Source: Roseibium sp. TrichSKD4 (GTDB lineage: Bacteria; Pseudomonadota; Alphaproteobacteria; Rhizobiales; Stappiaceae). Taken from it: DNA of 64,000 nucleotides. Each line of letters opens with the position of its first letter. Position 1 is the first letter of the stretch. Location of the stretch: the NCBI RefSeq assembly GCF_000148725.1, contig NZ_GL476304.1, forward strand, positions 1 to 64,000. The letters are read 5' to 3'. The notes beneath the pieces are model-generated. The model searched no databases and was not told where the DNA came from. It saw only the letters and a program-made list of their open reading frames with translations. Shown piece by piece: positions 45,330-55,042 of the stretch. Both the position numbers and the translations under genes were made by a program.

Positions 45330-45755
45330 AGGCGCCAACGCACTACTGCGTCCACCGAGGGATACGGGCCGCGTTGGACAATCTCGATCAACGCACGCCG
45401 CTGCTGCTCGTCAAGTTTGGAGGGGCGACCGGCCTTGGGCGCATCCTTCAAACCATCGGGACCAGATGCATTGAAACGCAACACCCAATCCCTAATAATC
45501 TGAAGCGTCACACCGCCCGTGCGGGCCGCGTCCGTACGGCTCCCGCCATCATAGATAACGGCCAGTGAAAGTAAGCGGCGTGTCTGCTTGGCATCCCGGC
45601 AATGTTTCGCCAACTGGCGAAGGTCGCATCCGTCAAAGTCATTCCGAAGCGAAATCGCGGCTCCCATGGCAAACTCCTCTCGTTTGCCATCTGGAATCAT
45701 ATTCGCGCCAAAACGGAAAGCCTAAATATGAGTCACTTCATCTGACGGTTGGTAT
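45330..45755 (-). mobile_element. IS630 fragment, N-terminal transposase half in opposite orientation
   Basis: Minus-strand frame from 45700: [22 protein letters not shown], the [21 protein letters not shown], then [22 protein letters not shown], where it breaks at 45330. It ends outward at TGACGGTTGGTA. It is about 85-90% similar to the 2127-2708 frame, so it is a separate IS630 copy. It faces the other fragment tail-on, as after insertion of one copy into another with deletion. Confidence 0.82.
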
Positions 45756-45827
45756 CAAGGGCGGTGAGCGTTCGGTATTCCCGCTCTGACGGGGAGCGCA
45801 GTGGGGTGATAATGTCCATTTTCGTTA

Positions 45828-46235
45828 ATGGACATTGTGAGGCACATTTTGGGTACGAAGAAGGGCAGCAAGAAGCGGTTTTGGTCGGATGACGAGAAGC
45901 GGTCGATCTGTTTGCAGGCCAGAGTGCCGGGGGTTTCGGTTGCGCAGGTTGCGCGCCGCTCTGCGATGAATGCGAACCTGATCCACAACTGGCTGCGTGA
46001 TGAGCGGTTTGCGCCAGAAGACAGCGATTGCGTCCTTGATGGAGCGGCGTTTCTACCAGTGGAGATAGAGGGCCCGCAGGCCGCACCAGGCCACCAGATC
46101 GCGGCGCTTGCCTCGGATATGCCGTTGTCGGCTCAGCGGGTTGATATCACGCTGTCGGACGGGCGGCGGGTATTGGTGGAAGGGACGACGGCGCTGCCGA
46201 CGGTGCTGGCTTTGGTTGAAGGTCTAATGCCGTGA
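45828..46235 (+). CDS. tnpA: IS66 TnpA, copy 3
   Basis: 135-aa HTH accessory protein, identical to the copies at 4564 and 38133. Confidence 0.94.
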   Translation: MDIVRHILGTKKGSKKRFWSDDEKRSICLQARVPGVSVAQVARRSAMNANLIHNWLRDERFAPEDSDCVLDGAAFLPVEIEGPQAAPGHQIAALASDMPLSAQRVDITLSDGRRVLVEGTTALPTVLALVEGLMP

Positions 46236-46579
46236 TCCCCGTGCCGTCCAACGCGCGGGTTTGGCTGGCTGCCGGGGTGACGGACATGCGGCGCGGGTTC
46301 AACACTTTGGCGGCTCAGGCGGAGAAGGTTCTGGAGCTTGATCCCTATTCTGGACATCTGTTTGTGTTCCGGGGACGGCGCGGTGATCTGCTGAAGATCA
46401 TCTGGTGGGATCGACAGGGCGCATGCCTGTTCAGCAAGCGCCTTGAGAAGGGCCGGTTTGTTTGGCCTGCTGCGAAGGACGGTAAGGTCAGCGTGACGCC
46501 CGCGCAATTGTCGATGTTGCTTGAAGGCATAGACTGGCGGATGCCGCAAAAAACATGGCGGCCCCTGAGCGTCGGATAG
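46232..46579 (+). CDS. tnpB: IS66 TnpB, copy 3
   Basis: 115-aa IS66 Orf2-like protein, identical to the other copies, 4-bp overlap with tnpA. Confidence 0.95.
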   Translation: MIPVPSNARVWLAAGVTDMRRGFNTLAAQAEKVLELDPYSGHLFVFRGRRGDLLKIIWWDRQGACLFSKRLEKGRFVWPAAKDGKVSVTPAQLSMLLEGIDWRMPQKTWRPLSVG

Positions 46580-46648
46580 GCCAATATATTGGCGTTTGCG
46601 CGCCTCTCGGGATTCAACTTACGCCCTTGATCTGATATAAGATCGAAG

Positions 46649-48175
46649 ATGCTGAAGGACCTTGATATCACCCCGGAGGACCCCGCCGAATTGAGGGCGG
46701 TGAACCGCCTTCTGGCCGACGAGGTCAAGGCTCTGAGCCTCAAGGTCGAGCAGCTTCAACACCAGTTGCACGGGGCCAATCGGCATCGGTTCGGCTCCAA
46801 GTCTGAGGGTCTGGATCAGCTCAATCTCGATCTGCTCGAGGACGCCGAGATTGTTGAGGCCGCTGAAGACCAGGCAAAACAGCCCGCCCCGTCGCAGGAG
46901 GGAGTTGATCCAAAGCCGAAGCGCAAACACAGCCGCAAGCCCTTGCCGGATCATCTGGATCGGGAAGACGAGGAGCTCTCTCCCGGTGATGAATGCGGTC
47001 GTTGTGGTGGCAACTTGCGCACCCTGGGTGAGGATGTCACCGAAGAGTTGGAATACGTGCCGGGACGCTTCAAGGTGAAGCGGATCATCCGGCCCCGCAA
47101 AGCCTGTTCATGGTGCGAGGCGATTGTGCAAGCGCCGCTGCCATCGCGCCCCATTGAGCGTGGGCGGCCCGGACCGGGATTGTTGGCCCATGTTCTGGTA
47201 AGCAAATATGCCGATCATTTACCCCTCTATCGCCTGAGCCAGATCTTTGCCCGTGAAGGCGTCGATCTGGACCGCTCGACCATGGCCGACTGGGTTGGTC
47301 GCTCGACGGCCCTGCTGGAACCTCTTGCCGATGCCATCGGACGGATGGTGCGGCAAGGACCTGCGCTTTTTGCCGACGATACGCCCATCAAAATGCTGGC
47401 CCCCGGCAACAAGAAGACCAAAACGGCGCGGGTCTGGACCTATGTGCGGGATGAGCGTGCCTGGTCTGGCCAATCGCCACCCTGTGCATGGTATCAGTTC
47501 ACGGTGGATCGCAAAGGAGAGCATCCCGTTGCTCATTTGTCGGGATACAAGGGCTGGGTCCATGCGGATGGATATTCCGGGTTCAACGGTGTGTTCGGTG
47601 ACGACAAAGCCGATGAGATGGCCTGCATGGCGCATGTACGACGCAAGTTCGTGGATGTCTTCTCCTCGCAGGGCAGCGCCATTGCCGAAGAAGTCATCCG
47701 CCGGATTGCTGAGCTTTACGCTATCGAGAAAGAGATCAGGGGCATGCCCCCCGAAGACCGCGCTACCATCCGGCAGGCTAGGGCAAAACCGATCTTTGAC
47801 GCCTTGGAAGAATGGTTGCAGACGCAATTGCCCAAAATCTCGGGAAAGTCACCACTCGCGCAGGCCATCCGCTATGCCTTGGGCCGAATGCCGAAAGCAC
47901 GCCCATACCTTGAGCTCGGCCATCTGGAATTGGATAACAACACCGCCGAGCGCGCCGTTAAACCCGTCGCCATCGGACGCAAAAATTGGATGTTCTCAGG
48001 CTCCCAAGGCGGCGGCAAAGCCATGGCTATCGCTTATACCCTGATCGAAACGGCCAAGCTCAACGGTGTTGACCCTCAGGCCTGGCTGACCTGGGTCCTC
48101 GGTCAAGTCGCCGACCACAAAATCACACGCCTCGACGAACTTCTGCCCTGGCGTTACGCTGCTCAGGCAGCGTAA
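46649..48175 (+). CDS. tnpC: IS66 transposase TnpC, copy 3
   Basis: 508-aa transposase, residue-for-residue the same as copy 2, with zipper, zinc-finger-like region and DDE core all present. Sequence identity between the copies implies recent spread or gene conversion, and makes them good substrates for homologous recombination. Confidence 0.97.
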   Translation: MLKDLDITPEDPAELRAVNRLLADEVKALSLKVEQLQHQLHGANRHRFGSKSEGLDQLNLDLLEDAEIVEAAEDQAKQPAPSQEGVDPKPKRKHSRKPLPDHLDREDEELSPGDECGRCGGNLRTLGEDVTEELEYVPGRFKVKRIIRPRKACSWCEAIVQAPLPSRPIERGRPGPGLLAHVLVSKYADHLPLYRLSQIFAREGVDLDRSTMADWVGRSTALLEPLADAIGRMVRQGPALFADDTPIKMLAPGNKKTKTARVWTYVRDERAWSGQSPPCAWYQFTVDRKGEHPVAHLSGYKGWVHADGYSGFNGVFGDDKADEMACMAHVRRKFVDVFSSQGSAIAEEVIRRIAELYAIEKEIRGMPPEDRATIRQARAKPIFDALEEWLQTQLPKISGKSPLAQAIRYALGRMPKARPYLELGHLELDNNTAERAVKPVAIGRKNWMFSGSQGGGKAMAIAYTLIETAKLNGVDPQAWLTWVLGQVADHKITRLDELLPWRYAAQAA

Positions 48176-48217
48176 CAGGCCGCATCGGTGTCGCGCCAGA
48201 GCGCCTTCGCCGGACGG

Positions 48218-48454
48218 TCACCTGCGGATTGTGTCTTCAGCTATTTGAAGAGCCAGCTGCGCGGCGCCGTATAACTCTGGTGCTGCTGCGATCAAGTAGG
48301 AGTTGCAAACCGCTTCGATCGAAGAGCGACAGTGAATGAGAAAATCAAAACCGATATTGACTTCGGCGATTTTGTGTCCAACGCTTCCTCGAATATCCGG
48401 AGAGCCTTTTACGACATGCCAAGGCCCAGGCGTCCATTTGGGTTGCGCGGTCAT
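48218..48454 (-). pseudogene. Phage hypothetical protein, 3' end truncated by IS66
   Basis: The frame opens MTAQPKWTPGPWHVVKG and continues to SYLIAAAPELYGAAQLALQIAEDTIRR, the TPGPWHV ... LIAAAPELYEAL pattern of a common small phage protein. The stop codon is supplied by the IS66 end itself (the TCA of GGTCAC), so the natural C-terminus is lost. It starts with an ATGA overlap on the DUF5131 gene. Confidence 0.7.
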
Positions 48455-49497
48455 CGTATATCTCCTGTTGTCGGGTACTCGTTATGCAGAACGCCATCGA
48501 GCAGGCGGCCTGCTACCTTCTTTCCCACCTTCTGAAACACGGCGTGTTCCTGTCCTTCATTGATGAATGAAAGGCCATCGTCCCATTTGGGATCGTTATC
48601 TATGTCGGAGGGGAATAGGACGTGTTGGTCTTCGGACTTGCCGTTTTGCGATTTCCAGCAGGGATCATATTCCGGTTCCCACGGTAGCCAATCGCCCCAC
48701 TGCTTCACCAAAAATGGAACACCAGCGGCGGCGCATTGGTCCCGGATTGACCGGACCCAGTCAGGGTGCATCGGTCTGCCACCTTTGCCGGTTTCACCGC
48801 CGACTATGACCCATGAGAGATAGCCGCATAAGTCGACGTAGGTACGGCCATTCGCTGTGGCACATTTGTCGGTCGCCCAGGTAACTGAACCCTCTGGCAT
48901 CCAAATTTTGCCGCACAATGCATCCTGGTAGCTCGGTGCGTTCCCAATTGGGCACCCATAAGGGATCGAGGTTAGATCGACAGGGCCGAGCAGGGGTTCA
49001 ACCGACACAAAGCGCACCGGTGCTGGTAGCTCCAATAAACGCGGTATCCGCCGATCCGCTTCCACCTGGTTCTCAACCGTTGTCCCGATCCAAGCATTTG
49101 ACGGCCAGTCCTCTATGAGGTCGGGATAAAGCTTCGCGATGTTCTGCGGTCGCTTGGTCAGAAGCAGGAAGTCCAGATTGGTGTACTGGCGGATATCCTC
49201 GACCAGTTGACGGCGCCATTCCGGATCAATGGATTTGTGGTTGTCGCCAATGTCGGCGAGGCTGGCACAGAAGACGCGGTATCGAACGCCAAGTTCTTTG
49301 GCCTTCTTGTCCCATTTCTGCAGGTTGGATCGGGTCTTCGTCCGCTTCCGCGCCGCATGCGGTCCCCAGCCTTCCGCCCATTTTCGGTGGTTGTTTTGTG
49401 TCTCTGCATAACAGTGGTCACAGGCGGGACTGACCTTTGTAAAGCCAATCCATGGGTTGTACGTAAAATGCGCCCATTCAATTGAGGTCTCAGCCAT
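48451..49497 (-). CDS. DUF5131 / phage Gp37-Gp68 family protein
   Basis: 348 aa. The opening AETSIEWAHFTYNPWIGFTKVSPACDHCYAE is the family signature, with a CxxC-like pair after NPW-G. Further conserved parts are VFCASLADIGD, FLLLTKRPQNIAKLYP, WIGTTVENQVEADRRIPRLLELPAPVRFVSVEPLLGPVDL, and VIVGGETGKGGRPMHPDWVRSIRDQCAAAGVPFLVKQWG. Members occur widely in phages and resemble radical-SAM-type barrels. The biochemical role is not established. Length is typical. Confidence 0.9.
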   Translation of the reverse strand: MAETSIEWAHFTYNPWIGFTKVSPACDHCYAETQNNHRKWAEGWGPHAARKRTKTRSNLQKWDKKAKELGVRYRVFCASLADIGDNHKSIDPEWRRQLVEDIRQYTNLDFLLLTKRPQNIAKLYPDLIEDWPSNAWIGTTVENQVEADRRIPRLLELPAPVRFVSVEPLLGPVDLTSIPYGCPIGNAPSYQDALCGKIWMPEGSVTWATDKCATANGRTYVDLCGYLSWVIVGGETGKGGRPMHPDWVRSIRDQCAAAGVPFLVKQWGDWLPWEPEYDPCWKSQNGKSEDQHVLFPSDIDNDPKWDDGLSFINEGQEHAVFQKVGKKVAGRLLDGVLHNEYPTTGDIR

Positions 49498-50086
49498 TGA
49501 TCTCCTCCAGCGCTTCAGTACGGGCTTGGTTCAATTCCGACATTTGCTCGTCAGAGCCACCGGCATCTGGATGATGTTTCTTGGCGAGCTGTCGATATGC
49601 TTCTTCAATGATCGACTTGTCGGGGGTGGTTCCTGGGCCGATGTTCAGCGCCATACGCCAGTGTACTTTTTTACCGCTGGAGGGAAGGGCCCTGAAGCCG
49701 GCGAAGGATGCACGGACGATATTCAGGCCACCGTGGCGTAGTTCAGTGCGACGGGCTTCGATGATGTGGTAGATCGCCTGTACGTTGTCCTGAACGTCGC
49801 AGTACCGATCGACAGCGATGCAGACAGACAAGCCATCCCACTGAAACCAAATCGCTACACCCGGATCGGCAGGGTTGTTGGCGCCGAGTGTGACATTTGA
49901 GCAAATCACAACATTTGCCACGCCCTTCGAGCTGTCCTCACTGAACAGTCTGAGGGCATTCTTCACGTTGCTCATTGCCTTATTCAGATTCGTATTGAAC
50001 CGAGAGGCTGTGGGCTTGGCCGTGCGTGGGAGAGTTTCGGGCCATGACAACGGGAATGCGGTTGGTGGGGCGTATCCATTTTTCAT
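49490..50086 (-). CDS. Phage protein with C-terminal J-domain-like segment
   Basis: 198 aa. The C-terminal 60 residues read TPDKSIIEEAYRQLAKKHHPDAGGSDEQMSELNQARTEALEEI, a J-domain core with the HPD tripeptide, which in DnaJ proteins stimulates DnaK ATPase. The N-terminal 130 residues (VAIWFQWDGLSVCIAVDRYCDVQDNVQAIYHIIEARRTELRHGGLNIVRASFAGFRAL) recur in phage proteins of unknown role. It overlaps the DUF5131 gene by 8 bp. Start at 50086 is preceded by GAGGCAAT. Confidence 0.72.
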   Translation of the reverse strand: MKNGYAPPTAFPLSWPETLPRTAKPTASRFNTNLNKAMSNVKNALRLFSEDSSKGVANVVICSNVTLGANNPADPGVAIWFQWDGLSVCIAVDRYCDVQDNVQAIYHIIEARRTELRHGGLNIVRASFAGFRALPSSGKKVHWRMALNIGPGTTPDKSIIEEAYRQLAKKHHPDAGGSDEQMSELNQARTEALEEING

Positions 50087-50268
50087 ATTGCCTCATTTCT
50101 CGGCGGATGTTTTAGCCGGGTTGAAGGCAACGCTATTGAAAAGTGATATGTCGATGTTGACCTAAGTTCGCCATGAAACTGCCAGGAAACCACGGAACAT
50201 TTCGCGATTTTCTAACTTTGTTCCAAAAGCAAAATGGCTGTATGTCGCCATGCATTATAATGAGTAGG

Positions 50269-50319
50269 TCGTTTACACCGAGGATGTCGGGAGTTCGAGT
50301 CTCTCACCGCCCACCATTC
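50269..50319 (+). repeat. attR core, 51-bp direct repeat of tRNA-Val
   Basis: Identical over 51 bp to 24274-24324. Because it lacks the 5' part of the tRNA it is not a gene. It marks the right end of the integrated element. Confidence 0.95.
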
Positions 50320-50383
50320 CCTCCGAACATTGTTATGTGCGTTCAGCCGGTTTTTCCGGTATGGGAAGACGCGATTTCAAAAC

Positions 50384-51031
50384 TCATTTGAGGCCGGCGC
50401 TGACCGCCAGACTGACCAGATGAGGTAGGTTGCGGGCGCGGAATTTTCGTTACAAATCAGCAATGCGATGTTCGACCGATTTTGGCGAGAGGTTCAGCGC
50501 CTCGGCAATCTCCCGCGCTGTTTGTCCCTGCAAGACCAAAGACAGCACATCGTGCTCCCTGTTGGTTACCAGCGCAGAGGCATCGGTTGCAGGTAGGATG
50601 AGACGAGGGTGGAATAAAACGACTGCCCAGCGAGCTCTCAGAGCCTCTGTGCGCTCTGGTAGGATCAATCTATCATAAACGACATGAGATCCGTCCATGC
50701 TTGAATTGATCCGCTCGTAACACGTTTCTTTTTTGTCTCTGGCTGCGCAATACGCGTCCAGCATATTGTCCTTGATAAATTCGATGTCCTCGTGGTCGCC
50801 GAGGCGAAATGGTTTGTCGGCTCCTATGAGCGTCTTCAGCACGACCCGGTGCATGACAAAATCCAATGGATCTTCATGCTCGAGGGAAAGGTAGTGGAGA
50901 TTCATGCCTGGCAAAGACGCCAGTTCGCGGTATCGTTCCGCGTCATCTGCCGCTGTTTCGACAGCGTCCAGCGGGGTGTTCTTCCAAATACCAACAGCTT
51001 CTTTGGCAAGTTCAGCAAATGTTTTCGCCAT
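50384..51031 (-). pseudogene. LuxR-type regulator with in-frame stop in the DNA-binding domain
   Basis: The reading frame from 51031 gives 193 aa: an N-terminal region (MAKTFAELAKEAVGIWK to LILP), then the LuxR/GerE HTH LVTNREHDVLSLVLQGQTAREIAEALNLSPKSVEHRIADL, ending at a TAA at 50450-50452. In the same frame the sequence continues RKFRARNLPHLVSLAVSAGLK before a second stop at 50384, which is the expected last helix of the domain. A single nonsense change (for example Lys to stop) thus removes the C-terminal 23 residues. It may still fold partly. It could also be a sequencing error. Confidence 0.75.
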
Positions 51032-51532
51032 TAAGGCACCTAGACTTCAAACAGACTCCTCTTCGGCTTCGGTTAAACAGGCTTAAAAGTATCGAAGCGC
51101 GAAGAATCTCTTAGTACAACCATATACCCGCACGATACGGGATTACTACCGTACAAATGTAGTGGGGATGGTTCAATTTCAATCAGACCGCGCCTTCTAC
51201 TAAAGCTGTACGTAAAAAATTGTAGAGCATTCGAATGAAGGAGTGATCGCTTGGTTCTGGCAACATTGTTCGAAACATGAGATCGGGCGCCCCCATCAAA
51301 TCCAAAGGCAGTGTCCGATGGGGAGCAATGATGTGCGTCACACTGATGGTTTCTGCATATTTGATGGCGCTCTTTATCCACAGTACCAAGGGCAGAAATC
51401 TGCGTCGCTAACCCAAGGGATTTCCGGATAATTATAAAAACGTCACATTAGCGCCTTGTGAGTGCTTGACTTCCAAATCGTGCCGCCGTACATCAGCGCC
51501 ACTTCGCAGCGACAACTCAGTCGCTCACCGAA
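51032..51532. other. Intergenic region, possible gene remnant
   Basis: 500 bp between the LuxR-type gene and the first tRNA-Asp. A minus-strand frame at 51183-51389 (TTG start, VLWIKSAIKYAETISVTHIIAPHRTLPLDLM ... IRMLYNFLRTALVEGAV) looks protein-like but lacks a good start and I do not recognise it. Otherwise nothing is seen. Confidence 0.35.
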
Positions 51533-51609
51533 GCGGGTGTAGCTCAGTTGGTTAGAGTGCCGGCCTGTCACGCCGGAGGTCGCGGGTTCGAGCCCCGTCA
51601 CTCGCGCCA
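51533..51609 (+). tRNA. tRNA-Asp (anticodon GUC), copy 1
   Basis: 77-nt cloverleaf including CCA: acceptor GCGGGTG/CACTCGC, anticodon stem CCGGC/GCCGG with loop CTGTCAC (GTC), T arm GGTTCGAGCC. Confidence 0.96.
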
Positions 51610-51648
51610 CTTCCCTTGAGCAGGAAGTTGGCGTTATTCCGTGAATGT

Positions 51649-51725
51649 GCGGGTGTAGCTCAGTTGGTTAGAGTGCCGGCCTGTCACGCCGGAGGTCGCG
51701 GGTTCGAGCCCCGTCACTCGCGCCA
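51649..51725 (+). tRNA. tRNA-Asp (anticodon GUC), copy 2
   Basis: Identical in sequence to the copy 116 bp upstream. The tandem pair before the nuo operon is a normal feature of this neighbourhood. Confidence 0.96.
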
Positions 51726-52139
51726 CTCACGGAACACCGTCTATCTATCTTTGATATCGATAAAGTCTGCAGCGCCTTGTGCGCATGTGGATTTTTTTTC
51801 GTTTAACTCCAATATAACCGCGCTACTGTGCAATCTAGTGATTCTCTCGAGGATGCGTGCGACAGATTGGCAGCTGTCATTGCGCGATTATGTTTCCGCT
51901 CTACAACTGTCGGAAACGCCAGCATATTGCCGCTGTCTGCTAATCTTCTGGCAAACATGGCAATTGTTAGATTGGCTAGGGGTCTTGCGTTGCACCTATA
52001 CGTATTATAAGCGTGCCTTCGCATGTCGGCTTTAACCAAGCTGACCGGTTCCAAGGTTGCTGCAAGGTAGCGCAGAGGGAAAACGCCTTGGCCCCAAGCT
52101 CTTCTTCAGAGCTGGTACATATGCAAGGACGCGAAAGAC
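51726..52139. promoter_or_regulatory. nuo operon upstream region
   Basis: 414 bp without a convincing gene. It must contain the promoter of the nuo operon. I see no clear operator or hairpin. A GCAAGGACG-type site precedes nuoA. Confidence 0.45.
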
Positions 52140-52505
52140 ATGGAAGAACTGCTCCGGGACTATATCCCGATCGTCGTGTTCATCGGCATATCGCTGGTGA
52201 TCGGTCTGGCCTTGTTGATTTCGCCCTTCATTGTTGCCTACAAAAATCCGGATCCGGAAAAACTCTCGGCCTACGAGTGTGGCTTTAATGCGTTTGATGA
52301 CGCGCGCATGAAGTTTGATGTGCGGTTCTATCTGGTCGCTATTCTCTTCATTATTTTCGATCTTGAGGTCGCGTTTCTGTTCCCCTGGGCAGTGGTGTTC
52401 GGTGATCTGGGCTGGTACGGCTTTTGGTCGATGATGGTGTTTCTTGGTGTTCTAACCATTGGATTTGCCTACGAATGGAAAAAGGGAGCATTGGAATGGG
52501 ATTGA
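52140..52505 (+). CDS. nuoA: NADH-quinone oxidoreductase subunit A
   Basis: 121-aa membrane subunit of complex I with three hydrophobic helices. The family hallmark is [44 protein letters not shown]. It is the first gene of the operon, and its end overlaps the nuoB start by 10 bp. Confidence 0.98.
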   Translation: MEELLRDYIPIVVFIGISLVIGLALLISPFIVAYKNPDPEKLSAYECGFNAFDDARMKFDVRFYLVAILFIIFDLEVAFLFPWAVVFGDLGWYGFWSMMVFLGVLTIGFAYEWKKGALEWD

Positions 52506-53077
52506 CCCAGACTTCCAAGCCTTTGATCGCCGAGCAGCCGAAGGGCATTATCGACCCTAATACCGGCAAGCCTGTTGGCGCTGACGATCCATTCTTTCTT
52601 GAGGTCAATGATCAGCTCGCTGACAAGGGCTTTCTGGTCACCTCCACCGACAATCTGATCCAGTGGGCGCGCACGGGATCGTTGATGTGGATGACATTTG
52701 GTCTGGCCTGTTGCGCTGTTGAGATGATGCAGATGTCCATGCCGCGATACGATGTTGAGCGGTTTGGTTTTGCGCCTCGCGCATCGCCGCGCCAATCTGA
52801 CGTGATGATTGTTGCGGGCACACTGACCAACAAAATGGCTCCGGCCCTTCGCAAGGTCTACGACCAGATGCCAGAGCCACGTTATGTGATTTCGATGGGG
52901 TCCTGCGCCAATGGTGGCGGGTATTACCATTACTCCTATTCGGTGGTTCGTGGTTGTGATCGCGTAGTGCCAGTCGATATCTATGTTCCAGGTTGTCCTC
53001 CAACAGCAGAGGCGCTCCTTTACGGTGTGCTGATGCTGCAGAAGAAGATCCGCCGCACAGGCACAATCGAGCGCTGA
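52496..53077 (+). CDS. nuoB: NADH-quinone oxidoreductase subunit B
   Basis: 193-aa peripheral subunit carrying the N2 4Fe-4S cluster, the last electron relay to quinone. Ligands are visible in [15 protein letters not shown] (tandem Cys), [16 protein letters not shown] and [14 protein letters not shown]. The start at 52496 ([10 protein letters not shown]) overlaps nuoA; further upstream starts fall inside nuoA. Confidence 0.98.
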   Translation: MGLTQTSKPLIAEQPKGIIDPNTGKPVGADDPFFLEVNDQLADKGFLVTSTDNLIQWARTGSLMWMTFGLACCAVEMMQMSMPRYDVERFGFAPRASPRQSDVMIVAGTLTNKMAPALRKVYDQMPEPRYVISMGSCANGGGYYHYSYSVVRGCDRVVPVDIYVPGCPPTAEALLYGVLMLQKKIRRTGTIER

Positions 53078-53156
53078 CAGCGCTCGGACAACCTAGACGA
53101 CTGTAGGGCAGGGGCGTCCGCTACCTGTTCTGGCTCCAACGGAGTGAGGGAAGAAA

Positions 53157-53762
53157 ATGGATGAAGCGCTGAAGGAACTTGCGGAACATATTTCGCTTGG
53201 ACTTGGCGACTCCGTTTTGTCCACAAAGGTGGACTATGGCGAGCTTACGATCTCGGTTGCGGCGTCCGACATTCTCGATGTCGTGCGGTATCTGCGCGAC
53301 AACAGTGCCTGCAAGTTCGTCAACCTGACTGATGTGTGCGGTGTTGATTGGCCAGCGCGCGAGAAGCGCTTTGATGTCGTCTATCACTTCCTGTCACCGT
53401 TCCAGAATCAGCGCATTCGCGTAAAGGTGATGACGGACGAAGACACACCGGTGCCGTCCATCACACCAATCTTTCCCGGTGCTGAGTGGTTTGAGCGGGA
53501 AGCCTACGATATGTACGGCATCTTGTTCTCGGGACACCCTGACCTTCGCCGCATCCTGACGGACTATGGTTTCGACGGCCATCCGCTGCGCAAGGATTTC
53601 CCGCTCACGGGCTTTGTGGAAGTCCGGTATGACGATGAGAAAAAGCGCGTGGTTTACGAGCCGGTGCGGCTCAATCAGGAATTCCGCAATTTTGATTTCC
53701 TCTCGCCATGGGAAGGCACGGATTACGTGCTGACGGGCGATGAGAAAGCAACCACGAATTAA
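53157..53762 (+). CDS. nuoC: NADH-quinone oxidoreductase subunit C
   Basis: 201-aa 30-kDa-type subunit of the peripheral arm. The C-terminal signature is [40 protein letters not shown]. It is separate from nuoD, as usual in alphaproteobacteria, and sits 79 bp after nuoB. Confidence 0.97.
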   Translation: MDEALKELAEHISLGLGDSVLSTKVDYGELTISVAASDILDVVRYLRDNSACKFVNLTDVCGVDWPAREKRFDVVYHFLSPFQNQRIRVKVMTDEDTPVPSITPIFPGAEWFEREAYDMYGILFSGHPDLRRILTDYGFDGHPLRKDFPLTGFVEVRYDDEKKRVVYEPVRLNQEFRNFDFLSPWEGTDYVLTGDEKATTN

Positions 53763-53776
53763 GGCGGAATTGGTTT

Positions 53777-54961
53777 ATGGCTGAAGCTCAAGTTCGTAAC
53801 TTCAATATCAACTTTGGTCCGCAGCATCCGGCTGCGCACGGTGTTTTGCGCCTTGTGTTGGAGCTGGACGGCGAAGTTGTGACCCGCGTTGACCCGCATA
53901 TCGGGCTTTTGCACCGTGGCACTGAAAAGCTGATTGAGCACAAGACCTACCTGCAGGCCGTGCCGTATTTCGACCGGCTCGACTACGTTGCTCCAATGAA
54001 CCAGGAACATGCCTACGCCCTTGCAGTGGAGCGTATGCTTGGCATTGAAGTGCCGATGCGCGGTCAGTTGATCCGTGTACTATATTCAGAGATCGGGCGG
54101 CTTTTGTCGCACCTTTTGAACATCACGACTCAAGCTTTGGACGTAGGTGCGTTGACCCCGCCGTTGTGGGGCTTTGAACCGCGTGAAGAATTGATGGTGT
54201 TTTACGAGCGCGCTTGCGGTGCCCGGATGCACGCAGCCTATGTACGCCCCGGCGGTGTGCATCAGGATCTGCCGCGTGATCTTTTGGATGACATTTGGGA
54301 CTTTTGCGACCCGTTCCTGCAAACGCTGGATGATATTGAAGGCCTTCTGACCAACAACCGCATCTTCAAGCAACGGAACGTTGATATCGGCGTTGTTTCG
54401 CTTGATGATGCATGGGCGTGGGGGTTCTCCGGTGTCATGGTGCGTGGCTCAGGCGCTGCGTGGGATCTCCGCAAATCACAACCTTATGAATGTTATGCCG
54501 ATCTCGATTTTGACATCCCGATTGGCAAGAATGGTGACTGCTACGACCGGTATCTGATCCGTATGGAAGAAATGCGTCAGTCCGTTCGCATTATGAAACA
54601 GTGCCTTGAGAAATTGACGATTGAAAACGGTCCGGTGTCCTCCGCCGACGGCAAGATCGTTCCGCCGAAACGCGGCGAGATGAAGCGCTCAATGGAATCG
54701 CTGATTCACCACTTCAAGCTTTACACCGAGGGCTACCATGTCCCGGCTGGCGAAGTTTATGCAGCCGTTGAAGCGCCGAAGGGCGAGTTCGGGGTTTATC
54801 TGGTGTCTGATGGCACCAACAAGCCCTATCGCTGCAAAATCAAGGCACCCGGCTACGCACACCTGTCAGCAATGGACTTCGTGTGCAATGGACACCAGCT
54901 GGCCGACGTTTCAGCTGTGCTCGGGTCAATGGATATCGTGTTCGGCGAGGTGGACCGCTAG
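53777..54961 (+). CDS. nuoD: NADH-quinone oxidoreductase subunit D
   Basis: 394-aa 49-kDa subunit forming the quinone pocket with NuoB. Motifs: [25 protein letters not shown] (His/Asp near quinone), [27 protein letters not shown], and the C-terminal [13 protein letters not shown]. Length is normal. Confidence 0.98.
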   Translation: MAEAQVRNFNINFGPQHPAAHGVLRLVLELDGEVVTRVDPHIGLLHRGTEKLIEHKTYLQAVPYFDRLDYVAPMNQEHAYALAVERMLGIEVPMRGQLIRVLYSEIGRLLSHLLNITTQALDVGALTPPLWGFEPREELMVFYERACGARMHAAYVRPGGVHQDLPRDLLDDIWDFCDPFLQTLDDIEGLLTNNRIFKQRNVDIGVVSLDDAWAWGFSGVMVRGSGAAWDLRKSQPYECYADLDFDIPIGKNGDCYDRYLIRMEEMRQSVRIMKQCLEKLTIENGPVSSADGKIVPPKRGEMKRSMESLIHHFKLYTEGYHVPAGEVYAAVEAPKGEFGVYLVSDGTNKPYRCKIKAPGYAHLSAMDFVCNGHQLADVSAVLGSMDIVFGEVDR

Positions 54962-55042
54962 GCGCGGCTCTCGCTGATCATTTTAGAATTCGTCGGGTAC
55001 GGTAGTAACTGGCCTGAAGAGGAAACAAACGGGGTATAGACC

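Larger units (their letters stand above)
45764..48221 (+). mobile_element. IS66-family insertion sequence, copy 3 (intact genes, no target duplication)
   Basis: 2458 bp, inverted relative to copies 1 and 2, with identical ends and intact tnpA, tnpB and tnpC. The flanking octamers differ (CAAGGGCG on the left, CTGCGGAT on the right), so at least one flank has been replaced after insertion. Confidence 0.94.
24274..50319. mobile_element. Degraded prophage integrated at tRNA-Val, about 26 kb
   Basis: The element is bounded by a perfect 51-bp direct repeat, with attL inside tRNA-Val and attR at 50269-50319. A tyrosine integrase lies next to attL. Contents include excisionase-like, regulator and methyltransferase genes, P2-like tail genes, a lysis cassette, a cargo island, and DUF5131 and J-domain phage genes. 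Head, packaging and most tail genes are missing. Elements of the IS1380, IS3, IS66 (two), IS5 and IS630 families are inside. Beyond attR the chromosome resumes with luxR-type, tRNA-Asp and nuo genes. Confidence 0.93.

Noticed and set aside
50269-50319. Second tRNA-Val gene
   Set aside because: Only the 3' two-thirds of the tRNA is present and the acceptor 5' strand and D arm are missing. It is the attR repeat.
51183-51389. Possible 68-aa gene beside the LuxR-type regulator
   Set aside because: It has only a TTG start, no ribosome site and no recognisable family. It is mentioned as a possible remnant but not called a gene.
51616-52035. 139-aa plus-strand frame across the second tRNA-Asp
   Set aside because: It runs through the tRNA gene and has no protein-like features or good ribosome site.
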